Positions 1 through 6,248 of a stretch of DNA of 8,783 bases are shown here, in pieces. This DNA is from Chloroflexia bacterium (GTDB taxonomy: Bacteria > Chloroflexota > Chloroflexia > Thermomicrobiales > JALYUS01). A program made the translations under genes and the position numbers. A model generated the notes under the pieces. That model did not search any database. It worked only from the letters and a program-made list of their open reading frames with translations, and was not told the origin of the DNA. The stretch's first letter is position 1, and each line of letters starts with the position of its first letter. The DNA lies in assembly GCA_025928215.1 (NCBI GenBank), contig JAICJW010000177.1:1-8783 (forward strand), written 5' to 3'.

Positions 1-12
1 GACTCCTGGCTA

Positions 13-1809
13 CTATCCCTTCGTATAGGCCTCAAGCCACCAGAGGCGCTCATCCGGTGGGATGAGGAAATTCGCGACGTGGCTGCTGACGCCCCAGAGG
101 TAGGTTTGCTGGTACATCGCGACATCAATCGCATCGTCATGCAGAATCTTATTGATCTGTTTGGCGATGCCGAGGCGCTTGGTCTGATCGAGCGTGCCGC
201 GCTGCTGATCGAGGAGCGTATCCACCTGCGGGTTGCTGTAACTCGGGTTGTAGGACTGCCCGGTGTAGTGCATGAGATAGTAGGTGTTGTCAAAGTCGAG
301 CGTCCATCCACCCCAGCCAAAGGGCACGATGTTCCCGAGTTTCCCTGCCCGGTAATCATCGAAGAAGGTCGCGTGTTCCGCCAGATGAATATCCACGCTG
401 AAGCCGACCGCGTCGAGCATCGTCTTGACCGCATTGGCAATCTCTTTATCCTGCGTATTTGTCCCATCCACATCGTAGACGAGTTTGACCGGCGTCTGCA
501 CCCCGGCGGCAGCGAGCGTCGTCTTGGCCTTCGCAGGGTCGTATGGATAGGGCGGCAGATCGTCCTCATAGCCGAACGAGAAGGGGCTTTGCCAGATACC
601 GACCGCTTTCCCATTGCCGCTGAGGATCGTATCAATGATCGTCTTCTGGTCAATCGCATAGGCAATTGCCAGCCGCACCTCCCGCTTGTCGGTCGGCGCT
701 TTCTTTGCATCGAGGCGCAGACCGGAGACCGTCGGCACGCCGAGGCTGACGACCTGCACCTTTGGGTTCCCCTTGGCTGCGTTGGCCTGGCTGACATTGA
801 GCGTCAGGACATCAATGTTCCCCGCCAGAAACTCGGAAAGGCGCGTATTGTCGTCCGGGATCACCCGATAGGTGATCGTCTTGATAAGCGGCTTCTTCTT
901 GCCCCACCAGCCGTCCCATGCGTCGAGAACGAGCCGGTCATCCTTGGCGTACTTCGTCACCTTGTACGGGCCGGTGCCGGGCGCGTCGGTCGTCGCGAAC
1001 TTCGTGTGATCCTGCGTGGCGCCCGCCGGGGTGATAAAGCCGCCGTAGCCGCAAAGTTTGGTAATCATCACGGGATCAACCGCGTTGAAGAGCAGACGGA
1101 CGGTGTAATCATCCACCGTTTGCACGGAGTCTATCGCGGTGTAGTTGGAAGCTTGCGGCGACTTGTTCGCCTTGTCCAGCATCCGCGTGAAGGTAGATTT
1201 GACGCTGGCGGCGTTGAAGGGTTCGCCATTATGAAAGGTGATCCCCTTGCGCAGTTTCAGTTCGAGGGTCTTGTCGTCCACATACTGGAACGATTCGGCG
1301 AGGCCATAGCCATCCGCCGGCGCGGGCCTGCCCTCCTTACCATCGTAGACGACGAGATTCTGATCGCGCCAGATCAGCGGGCTGAAGACATTTTCCTGCC
1401 AGCGCCCATTATTGAGGGAATAGGTATCAATCGGATCGAGGCTCATGAAGTCGGCTGATGTACCCACCCGAAGTTCGCCCGTTGGTGCGGTCGGTGGGGT
1501 GCCACCACCATTGACGAGTTTCGCTGCGGCGTTTCCGCTCCCAGCGGTCGTCGTGCCGCTCGCGCTTCCACCGGCGGTTGTCGAGGCGCCCGCGCTGGTC
1601 GGAGCGGGTGCTGCCGTACCGGCGGGCGGTTTCGCGGGAGCGGTGGCGCCATTGGACGAACCGCCGCAGGCTGTCAGCAGCGCCTGCACCGCCGCGAGGC
1701 TCGCGACGCTGCCGCTGAGCCGGAGCATCTCACGTCGCGTGATGTGTCGCCCAATAATCGGTCCGGGCGTGTCGCTCCGGTCCGCATCTGGATGAGGGAT
1801 AGTTGCCAT
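13..1809 (-). CDS. ABC transporter substrate-binding lipoprotein, family 5 (peptide/nickel type)
   Basis: Extracytoplasmic solute-binding protein that captures a ligand, probably a peptide or similar small molecule, and passes it to an ABC importer. With this start it has 598 residues. Residues 24-29 (TRREML) form a twin-arginine-like motif, followed by a hydrophobic stretch and a lipobox LLTAC (44-48), so C48 is the likely lipidated N-terminus. Residues 49 to about 110 are a low-complexity Ala/Thr/Gly/Pro/Ser linker. The binding domain then begins at GELRVGTSADF. It contains the family 5 block LKLRKGITFHNGEPF followed by a VKSTF helix. The start at 1809 is chosen because AGGAGG (1816-1821) lies 6 bases upstream; the open frame runs on to 2076 but that part has no signal-peptide sense. 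No permease or ATPase gene is in the window; any partner would lie past the left edge. Family is confident; the substrate cannot be read from sequence. Confidence 0.93.
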   Translation of the reverse strand: MATIPHPDADRSDTPGPIIGRHITRREMLRLSGSVASLAAVQALLTACGGSSNGATAPAKPPAGTAAPAPTSAGASTTAGGSASGTTTAGSGNAAAKLVNGGGTPPTAPTGELRVGTSADFMSLDPIDTYSLNNGRWQENVFSPLIWRDQNLVVYDGKEGRPAPADGYGLAESFQYVDDKTLELKLRKGITFHNGEPFNAASVKSTFTRMLDKANKSPQASNYTAIDSVQTVDDYTVRLLFNAVDPVMITKLCGYGGFITPAGATQDHTKFATTDAPGTGPYKVTKYAKDDRLVLDAWDGWWGKKKPLIKTITYRVIPDDNTRLSEFLAGNIDVLTLNVSQANAAKGNPKVQVVSLGVPTVSGLRLDAKKAPTDKREVRLAIAYAIDQKTIIDTILSGNGKAVGIWQSPFSFGYEDDLPPYPYDPAKAKTTLAAAGVQTPVKLVYDVDGTNTQDKEIANAVKTMLDAVGFSVDIHLAEHATFFDDYRAGKLGNIVPFGWGGWTLDFDNTYYLMHYTGQSYNPSYSNPQVDTLLDQQRGTLDQTKRLGIAKQINKILHDDAIDVAMYQQTYLWGVSSHVANFLIPPDERLWWLEAYTKG

Positions 1810-1996
1810 TGTCGGCCTCCTCTCGTCGCAAATCCGCATGCACGATGACGCAGCACAGCCGAACGCCGCTGATCCTTCCGGACAGCCCGGTGTGACGATG
1901 ACGCCGCGATCCGTTCGTTTCCCCTCCAAGATCACGGCACAATTCCGCGCGACCGGTAAACGTGGACCTCTCAGCAAGCCTTCGACGAACGGGACA

Positions 1997-2025
1997 GATG
2001 TACTGCACACGCCCATCGGCGTCAA
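1997..2025 (-). promoter_or_regulatory. Possible sigma-70-type promoter for the binding-protein gene
   Basis: On the minus strand TTGACG (2025-2020) matches the -35 consensus at five of six positions. It is followed after exactly 17 bases by TACATC (2002-1997), a weak -10 with three of six matches. Transcription from here would give a leader of roughly 180 bases before the ATG at 1809, which is long. The -35 is good and the -10 is poor, so this is only a candidate. Confidence 0.25.
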
Positions 2026-2133
2026 TAGCTTCGGCCCGCATGGCGGAGGTTTACCCCACGTCATCCGCATCCTCACGGGTTATGAACAGGACCGTACCGC
2101 TCCACGAACGTGTTATTTGTGTGGCGGGGCGTG

Positions 2134-2139
2134 TATGAT
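2134..2139 (+). promoter_or_regulatory. Possible -10 element for the VOC gene
   Basis: TATGAT matches the TATAAT consensus at five of six positions and lies 43 bases before the ATG at 2183, a normal distance. No good -35 box is seen at 16 to 18 bases upstream; GTGTTA at 2110-2115 is the best, with three matches. Weak candidate only. Confidence 0.25.
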
Positions 2140-2182
2140 TGTGCCCGGTGCAACGCGGAAACGAGTGAAACGAGAGGAAAGC

Positions 2183-2557
2183 ATGGCAGCGTACCGTCTG
2201 GAGCATGTTGGCATCGTGGTCCCACCGGCGAAGCGCGAGGCGACCGTTCACTTCTATGAGTCCGTCTTCGGTTGGAAGATCGTGCGGGAGATGCCGAACG
2301 TCGCTTTCGTCTCCGATGGGCACGGCGGGCGGATCGAGTTCCTCTTTTACGACAATGATGCACTCAACCCGCCAAATCATCTCGCCTTCAGCGTCCCACT
2401 CGCGGAGTTTGACGGCCTGATGGAGAAGATCAAGGCAACCGGCGTCACGTCCGAGCCGCCCGTTGATACGCCGGCCGGGGATCGTCTCTTCTGGTTCCAG
2501 GACCCCGCCGGCAGCCGCGCTCAGATCGTCGGCCGCAGCAATCCGATGCCGGAGTAG
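2183..2557 (+). CDS. VOC superfamily (glyoxalase/bleomycin resistance/dioxygenase fold) protein
   Basis: A 124-residue single-domain protein of the vicinal oxygen chelate fold. It shows the usual opening strand LEHVGIVV (6-13), a helix FYESVFGWKI (24-33), a strand RIEFLFY (50-56), NHLAFSV (65-71) at the start of the second half, and the end block DPAGSRAQIV (107-116). The canonical metal positions would be H8, E52, H66 and Q114; the last is often Glu in glyoxalase I, so Gln suggests a different or weaker metal site. Members act on many substrates (lactoylglutathione-type thiol adducts, methylmalonyl-CoA epimers, aromatic diols, antibiotics), and nothing here selects one. The start at 2183 is chosen because GAGAGGA (2172-2178) lies just upstream and the conserved strand begins right after it; the longer frame from 1838 is not protein-like. 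The next gene is 163 bases downstream on the same strand. Confidence 0.88.
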   Translation: MAAYRLEHVGIVVPPAKREATVHFYESVFGWKIVREMPNVAFVSDGHGGRIEFLFYDNDALNPPNHLAFSVPLAEFDGLMEKIKATGVTSEPPVDTPAGDRLFWFQDPAGSRAQIVGRSNPMPE

Positions 2558-2563
2558 GAAAGG

Positions 2564-2648
2564 GAACCCCCGCCCCCCACTGCCCAGAGGGCACCTGGCT
2601 CTCCATCGCGATGGAGAGGGAGTGCAACCTTCTGAGGATCGGGGGTTC
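2564..2648. repeat. Palindromic repeat copy A with outer arms
   Basis: The core CTCTCCATCGCGATGGAGAG (2599-2618) is a perfect 20-base palindrome. It is framed by a second, outer pair of inverted arms, GAACCCCCG (2564-2572) and CGGGGGTTC (2640-2648), almost symmetric about the same centre. The segments between core and arms pair only in part. The structure could form a long hairpin in RNA, but there is no U-tract after it, so it is not a typical intrinsic terminator. Confidence 0.75.
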
Positions 2649-2676
2649 GGGGAATGCCTGCTATTGCGATGCGTCA

Positions 2677-2720
2677 CCCCTCTCCATCGCGATGGAGAGG
2701 GGCAGGGGGTGAGGTATTCT
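2677..2720 (+). repeat. Palindromic repeat copy B
   Basis: A perfect 26-base palindrome (2677-2702) with CCATCGCGATGG at its centre and CCCC/GGGG ends. It is followed by GCAGGGGGTGAGGTATTCT up to base 2720. Positions 2678-2720 match copy C (7470-7512) at 38 of 43 bases, so the conserved unit includes the flank to the right of the palindrome as well as the palindrome itself. The unit ends at the base before the M42 start codon. Confidence 0.8.
2708..2714 (+). promoter_or_regulatory. Ribosome binding site of the M42 gene, inside repeat copy B
   Basis: GGTGAGG with a 6-base spacer to the ATG at 2721. The same TGAGG is present in copy C (7502-7506), where it has no start codon after it on the plus strand. 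The signal is therefore part of the repeat, and the gene appears to use it for translation. Confidence 0.6.
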
Positions 2721-3794
2721 ATGCGGGCGGAATCACTGGCCTTTTTGCGGCGGTTGCTGGAGACACCGGGGCCGTCCGGGTACGAGGCGCCTACCGCGCG
2801 CGTCTGGCGGGCGTATGCCGCGCAGCACGCCGCCGAGGTGCGGACGGACATGAGCGGCAATACGATCGCTCGCCTCAATGCGGACGCGACGGGGCCGCGC
2901 GTGCTGATTGCGGGGCATATTGATCAGATCGGTTTGCTCATCACTCATATCAATGGCGACGGCACACTTGCCTTCCGCGCTATCGGCGGCTGGGACGATC
3001 AGATACTGACGGGGCAGCGCATCCAGATTATCGCGAAAGATGGCCCGGTTTTCGGCGTTATCGGCCGCGTCCCAAAGCACATGATCAAAGGCGAGGCGAA
3101 GTATCAGGCGGCGAGCATCGAGAGCCTCTTCATTGACATCGGGGCGGACGACGCAGCGACGACCGCCGCCCGCGTCCGCCCCGGCGACCCCGCAGTGGTG
3201 GAGCAGCCGGTTTTGATGCTCACGGAAGATCGGATCGCGGCGCGCGGCCTCGATAACCGGGCGGGCGCGTTTGTCGCCATCGAGACGCTACGACTCCTGA
3301 AGGAGGGCGACGCGCCGTACGCCGATGTCTACGCCGTCGCGACGGTCGCGGAGGAGATCGGCGGCGATTTCCGCGGCGCACGCACCGTAACGACCGCGCT
3401 CCAGCCCACCATCGCCTTCGCGCTCGATCTGACCTTCGCGACCGACCGACCCGGCGGCGACGTGCAGGAGTTTGGCGAGCACAAACTCGGTTCCGGCCCC
3501 GCCATCGCACGCGGCGGCATGACGAACCCGCCCCTTGCGGAACTGCTGATCGCGACAGCGATCGCCGAGAATATCCCCTATACCATCGAGCCGCTGCCCC
3601 GCTCGACCGGCACCGATGCGGACGGTATCGCCGTCGCGGGGACGGGCACGGCGGTCGCCGTCGTCTCCTTCCCGAACCGCTACATGCACTCCCCGAACGA
3701 AGTCTGCTCGCTGGCCGATCTCGAAGCGAGCGCCCGCCTCCTCGCCGCCACCATCCGCGCCATCACCCCCACCACCGATTTCACGCCACGGTGA
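2721..3794 (+). CDS. M42 family metallo-aminopeptidase (deblocking aminopeptidase/endoglucanase-like)
   Basis: A 357-residue cytosolic di-metal peptidase, the usual length for family M42 (TET-type aminopeptidases, often mis-named endoglucanase M). All expected metal and catalytic positions are present: H66 and D68 in AGHIDQIG, the bridging D178 in GLDNRAG, catalytic E211 and ligand E212 in VAEEIGG, D236 in ALDLTF, and H323 in NRYMHSPNE. The N-terminal block LLETPGPSGYE (12-22) is also typical. An insert of about 60 residues between H66/D68 and D178 corresponds to the dimerisation domain (VFGVIGRVPKHM). Members usually form dodecameric tetrahedral shells that trim short peptides. ATG 2721 is chosen because it gives the family N-terminus and has a ribosome binding site; the frame extends upstream to 2463 only through repeat and VOC shadow. 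It may be read with the VOC gene or alone. Exact residue preference cannot be read. Confidence 0.93.
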   Translation: MRAESLAFLRRLLETPGPSGYEAPTARVWRAYAAQHAAEVRTDMSGNTIARLNADATGPRVLIAGHIDQIGLLITHINGDGTLAFRAIGGWDDQILTGQRIQIIAKDGPVFGVIGRVPKHMIKGEAKYQAASIESLFIDIGADDAATTAARVRPGDPAVVEQPVLMLTEDRIAARGLDNRAGAFVAIETLRLLKEGDAPYADVYAVATVAEEIGGDFRGARTVTTALQPTIAFALDLTFATDRPGGDVQEFGEHKLGSGPAIARGGMTNPPLAELLIATAIAENIPYTIEPLPRSTGTDADGIAVAGTGTAVAVVSFPNRYMHSPNEVCSLADLEASARLLAATIRAITPTTDFTPR

Positions 3795-3804
3795 CAAATT
3801 GGGG

Positions 3805-3930
3805 ATCGAACCGCAGAGGCGCAGAGGACGCGGAGAGGGAAGAGGAAAGAGACGGGGGATGCATCGTATTTCCCCGCTTTTTCCTCTTTCTCTGTGTTTC
3901 TCTCCGTCCTCTGCGCCTCTGCGGTTCAAT
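3805..3930. repeat. Large imperfect hairpin with perfect 23-base inverted arms, between convergent genes
   Basis: The arms 3808-3830 and 3905-3927 are exact reverse complements over 23 bases and contain CCGCAGAGGCGCAGAGG. The match continues outward with one mismatch (3805-3807 against 3928-3930). Inside the arms the left side is purine-rich (GAGAGGGAAGAGGAAAGAG) and the right side pyrimidine-rich, pairing imperfectly, with a small inner GGGGGA/TCCCC stem near 3855-3875. The element fills almost all of the 131-base gap between the M42 stop and the ilvD stop. Such a fold could end transcription from both sides, but poly-U tracts are weak, so this role is inferred. The right arm contains the ilvD stop codon. 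Confidence 0.8.
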
Positions 3931-5596
3931 CGCTTTCCGGAGTTCGGAGGATGGCGCCATGCGAGGCGGAGTCCACCAGGGCGGCGTAGCGGGCAAAGAG
4001 GCCACGAGCATAGCGCGGCGCGGGCGGGTTCCATGCCTTGCGCCGCTCCGCCATCACGTCCGCGGAGACAAGCAGATCCAGCGTGCCGGTATCCGCGTCA
4101 ATGCGGATGCGGTCTCCATCCTCCACAAGGCCGATCGGGCCGCCGGTGAATGCTTCGGGCGCGACGTGGCCGATCATCAGGCCGCGCGTGCCGCCGGAGA
4201 ACCGTCCGTCCGTAACGAGCGCGACCTCCGACCCTAGCCCCTCGCCGACGATGGCGGCGGTAACGCTCAACATCTCGCGCATGCCCGGCCCGCCCTTCGG
4301 CCCCTCAAGGCGGATGATGACGACGTCACCCGGTTTGACGCGCTTATCGAGCACCGCCTGCATGGATTCTTCTTCACTCTCGAAGACGCGCGCCGGCCCC
4401 TCGAACTGGTGCAGTTCCGTCCCGGCTAGTTTCAGCACCGCCCCATCCGGCGCGAGCGTGCCGCTGAGAATCACCAGCCCACCATGCGGCTTGAACGGCG
4501 CGTCCACCGTCGAGACGACCTCCTGACCCGGCGTCTCTTTCGTCTCCGCTACTTCCTCGGCGAGGGTCGTACCCATCATCGTCGCCGTGGAACCGTCAAT
4601 ACGCCCCGCGTCCAGCAGCCGCTTGATAACGAGCGGGCCGCCACCTGCCTTGTAGAGATCCCACGCGACGTACTTGCCGCCCGGCTTCAGCGTGGCAATC
4701 ACCGGCGTCCGCTCGCTGACGGTCTGGTAATCCTCAAGAGCAAGCGGGATGCCGACCTCATCGGCCATCGCCGTGAAGTGCAGGACGGCGTTCGTCGAGC
4801 CGCCCGTTGCGGCGACAATCGCGATGGCATTGAGGAACGACTGGCGTGTCAGCACATCCTTCGGCGTCCGCCCCGCTTTGAGAATCTCCATCACCAGCGC
4901 GCCCGCCTGCTTCGTCGCCTCTTTCTTCTCGTCCATGATCGCGGGAATGCTGTTATAGCCCATTGGGGAGAGGCCGAGGGTTTCGAGGGCTAAGGACATC
5001 GTGTTGGCGGTGAACTGGCCACCGCACGCGCCGGGGCCGGGGATGGCGTGGCACTCGATGTCGTACAATTCCTGATCGTCAATCCGGCCTGCCGCATGCG
5101 CGCCGACAGCCTCGAAGACATCCACAATCGTCAGGTCCTTGCCGCCCCAGTGGCCGGGCGCGACGGAGCCGCCGTAAAGGACGAGACCGGGCAGGCCGGT
5201 GCGCAAGAGACCAATCGCGCCGCCGGAGACCGTCTTGTCGCAGGCGACGAGCACGATCATCGCGTCGAATCGGTATCCCTCCGCCGCCAGTTCGATGGAA
5301 TCGGCGATCACCTCGCGGCTGACGAGGGACGCCTTCATCGCCTGCGTCCCCATCCCGATCGCATCATTGACGGCGACAACGCCGAACTCCATCGGCACAC
5401 CGCCCGCCGCGCGCACGCCCTCTTTGACCCACTCCGCCAGTTCGCGCAGATGGTAGTTGCAGGGCATCGCCTCCGTCCAGGTATTGGCGATGCCAATAAA
5501 CGGCTTCTTGAAATCCTCGTCCGTTAGCCCGACCGCGCGCCACATTGCCCGCGCTGCCGCCTGCTTATCTCCACCCTTGATTAAGTCGCTACGCAT
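3926..5596 (-). CDS. ilvD: Dihydroxy-acid dehydratase (IlvD/EDD family)
   Basis: Dehydrates 2,3-dihydroxy-isovalerate and 2,3-dihydroxy-3-methylvalerate to the 2-keto acids in valine, leucine and isoleucine synthesis. It is a cytosolic Fe-S enzyme. At 556 residues it has the family length. The opening MRSDLIKGG and KKPFIGIANTW are typical. The three cluster cysteines are C46 (MPCNYHL), C119 (ACDKT) and C191 (GACGG). D78, D120 and K121 fit the Mg site, K121 being the lysine that is carbamylated in studied homologues. The C-terminal GRFSGG (464-469) carries the catalytic serine S467. Oddities: CDKTVSGG replaces the usual CDKT-I/V-PG, and ECHAIPGPGACGG has Ile where Cys or Pro-flanking residues differ in common homologues. 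GGGAG with a 6-base spacer supports the start. No other ilv or leu gene is nearby. A sugar-acid dehydratase of the same family is less likely. The stop codon lies in the 3905-3927 repeat arm. Confidence 0.92.
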   Translation of the reverse strand: MRSDLIKGGDKQAAARAMWRAVGLTDEDFKKPFIGIANTWTEAMPCNYHLRELAEWVKEGVRAAGGVPMEFGVVAVNDAIGMGTQAMKASLVSREVIADSIELAAEGYRFDAMIVLVACDKTVSGGAIGLLRTGLPGLVLYGGSVAPGHWGGKDLTIVDVFEAVGAHAAGRIDDQELYDIECHAIPGPGACGGQFTANTMSLALETLGLSPMGYNSIPAIMDEKKEATKQAGALVMEILKAGRTPKDVLTRQSFLNAIAIVAATGGSTNAVLHFTAMADEVGIPLALEDYQTVSERTPVIATLKPGGKYVAWDLYKAGGGPLVIKRLLDAGRIDGSTATMMGTTLAEEVAETKETPGQEVVSTVDAPFKPHGGLVILSGTLAPDGAVLKLAGTELHQFEGPARVFESEEESMQAVLDKRVKPGDVVIIRLEGPKGGPGMREMLSVTAAIVGEGLGSEVALVTDGRFSGGTRGLMIGHVAPEAFTGGPIGLVEDGDRIRIDADTGTLDLLVSADVMAERRKAWNPPAPRYARGLFARYAALVDSASHGAILRTPESD

Positions 5597-5655
5597 TCCA
5601 CTCTCCCCTATTGTCGTCTGCCGCCGTTTAGCCCAAAATACCGCTCATACGCATG

Positions 5656-5661
5656 ACTATA
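5656..5661 (-). promoter_or_regulatory. Possible -10 element for ilvD
   Basis: TATAGT on the minus strand matches TATAAT at five of six positions and overlaps the TAG stop of the MOSC gene. It lies about 60 bases before the ilvD ATG. The -35 position 17 bases upstream reads GCTCGG, which is poor. It may let ilvD be read apart from the genes before it, but the support is weak. Confidence 0.22.
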
Positions 5662-6244
5662 GCAGATAGACGGATGCACCGAGCGTGATTGATCCTAGTG
5701 CGCCATGACAGGCGGCATAGAAGCCGCGTGTTCCCTCGCGGAGGAAGTTTAGCGCGTCCGTGACGGCGAGATCTGAAGGCGCATCACCCGGATAGCGAAG
5801 GGCATAGCGGCTAAATTCGACGCACGGCTCGGCGATGATAATCTCTTCCAATCGCACGAACGCGCCGCCGGTCGTTTCGATCTGGATGCCGACTGCGAAG
5901 TCATCTTCCGTGAACAGCCGCTCGGTCGCGATGAGGATGTTCTCCCCCGCGATGCCGTCCACGAGGAGATCGCCGAACCGCGCCCGCATCGCGCCGTAGT
6001 GCGATGTGAAGCCGAACGAAATACCGTTGCTCCCCGCCCGGTTTTTCGTCGCCGGATGCGTCGCATTATGCACATCGAGGATGGGGGCATCGGTTTCCGC
6101 CCGGCCTACCACGCCATTCTCGTCCAGCGTCAACGACGACACAGCCCGGATCGGCGCGGGATCGTACCACCGCCGCAGCCGCTCCCCCACCTTCAGGCTC
6201 GATTCCTGCACCTGCAACCGCACGATCCGCCCGATCAATTCCAT
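5657..6244 (-). CDS. MOSC-domain protein
   Basis: A 195-residue soluble protein of the MOSC (molybdenum cofactor sulfurase C-terminal) fold. Known members bind or carry sulfur or molybdenum cofactor, or reduce N-hydroxylated compounds. The signs are the opening MELIGRIVRLQVQ, the block VDGIAGENILI (95-105) matching the G-x-x-GEN strand, FVRLEEIIIAEPCVEFSR (129-146) with the conserved cysteine C141 in the EPC position, and the end LREGTRGFYAACHGALGSI matching the usual G-x-RG-f-y segment. The start at 6244 is chosen because it lies 4 bases after the stop of the upstream gene (TGA ATCC ATG), which implies translational coupling; the frame extends further but only inside that gene. The pre-sequence is weak (GGGATGA). 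The partner enzyme is unknown and the domain assignment rests on motifs alone. Confidence 0.72.
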   Translation of the reverse strand: MELIGRIVRLQVQESSLKVGERLRRWYDPAPIRAVSSLTLDENGVVGRAETDAPILDVHNATHPATKNRAGSNGISFGFTSHYGAMRARFGDLLVDGIAGENILIATERLFTEDDFAVGIQIETTGGAFVRLEEIIIAEPCVEFSRYALRYPGDAPSDLAVTDALNFLREGTRGFYAACHGALGSITLGASVYLL

Positions 6245-6248
6245 GGAT

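Larger units (their letters stand above)
1810..2182. other. Divergent intergenic control region (373 bases)
   Basis: This gap separates the minus-strand binding-protein gene from the plus-strand VOC gene. Open frames cross it on both strands but none has a ribosome binding site or recognisable protein content. It must hold the promoters for both genes. A possible minus-strand promoter is at 1997-2025 and a weak plus-strand -10 at 2134-2139. The sequence GAAACGAG occurs twice in tandem (2158-2165 and 2167-2174) just before the VOC ribosome binding site. I see no tRNA, no riboswitch that I recognise and no terminator. Confidence 0.6.
2558..2720 (+). repeat. Repeat-derived gap between the VOC and M42 genes
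   Basis: Nearly all of this 163-base gap is made of two palindrome-centred repeat units (cores at 2599-2618 and 2677-2702, centres 81 bases apart). Both carry the central CCATCGCGATGG found again at 7476-7487. The segment reads as two nearby insertions of a small dispersed repeat, the second truncated on its left side. There is no coding signal in it. The right end supplies the ribosome binding site of the M42 gene. Confidence 0.75.

Noticed and set aside
79..1458. Long plus-strand open frame of 459 codons opposite the binding-protein gene
   Set aside because: It is antisense to a clear family 5 binding protein, is rich in Arg and His as expected of a GC-rich shadow frame, and has no ribosome binding site or known motif.
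1810..2076. Upstream extension of the binding-protein frame
   Set aside because: The extra residues do not form a signal peptide, while the ATG at 1809 has AGGAGG at the right distance and leads into a Tat-like lipoprotein signal.
2106..2118. LexA/SOS-box-like sequence CGAACGTGTTATT
   Set aside because: The half-sites have the wrong spacing for the CGAAC-N4-GTTCG type of operator, and the gene has no link to DNA repair.
1838..2182. Upstream extension of the VOC frame
   Set aside because: The VOC domain begins directly after the ATG at 2183, which has its own ribosome binding site; the extension has no domain content.
2599..2702. CRISPR-like pair of repeats
   Set aside because: Only two palindromic cores are present, their flanks differ, and there is no regular spacer pattern or cas gene.
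2463..2720. Upstream extension of the M42 frame
   Set aside because: It would overlap the VOC gene and run through repeat DNA; the family N-terminus starts at 2721.
3926..5596. Sugar-acid (xylonate or arabinonate) dehydratase or phosphogluconate dehydratase instead of IlvD
   Set aside because: The length of 556 residues, the MRSD opening and the motif order fit dihydroxy-acid dehydratase better; the altered CDKTVSGG motif keeps the alternative open only weakly.
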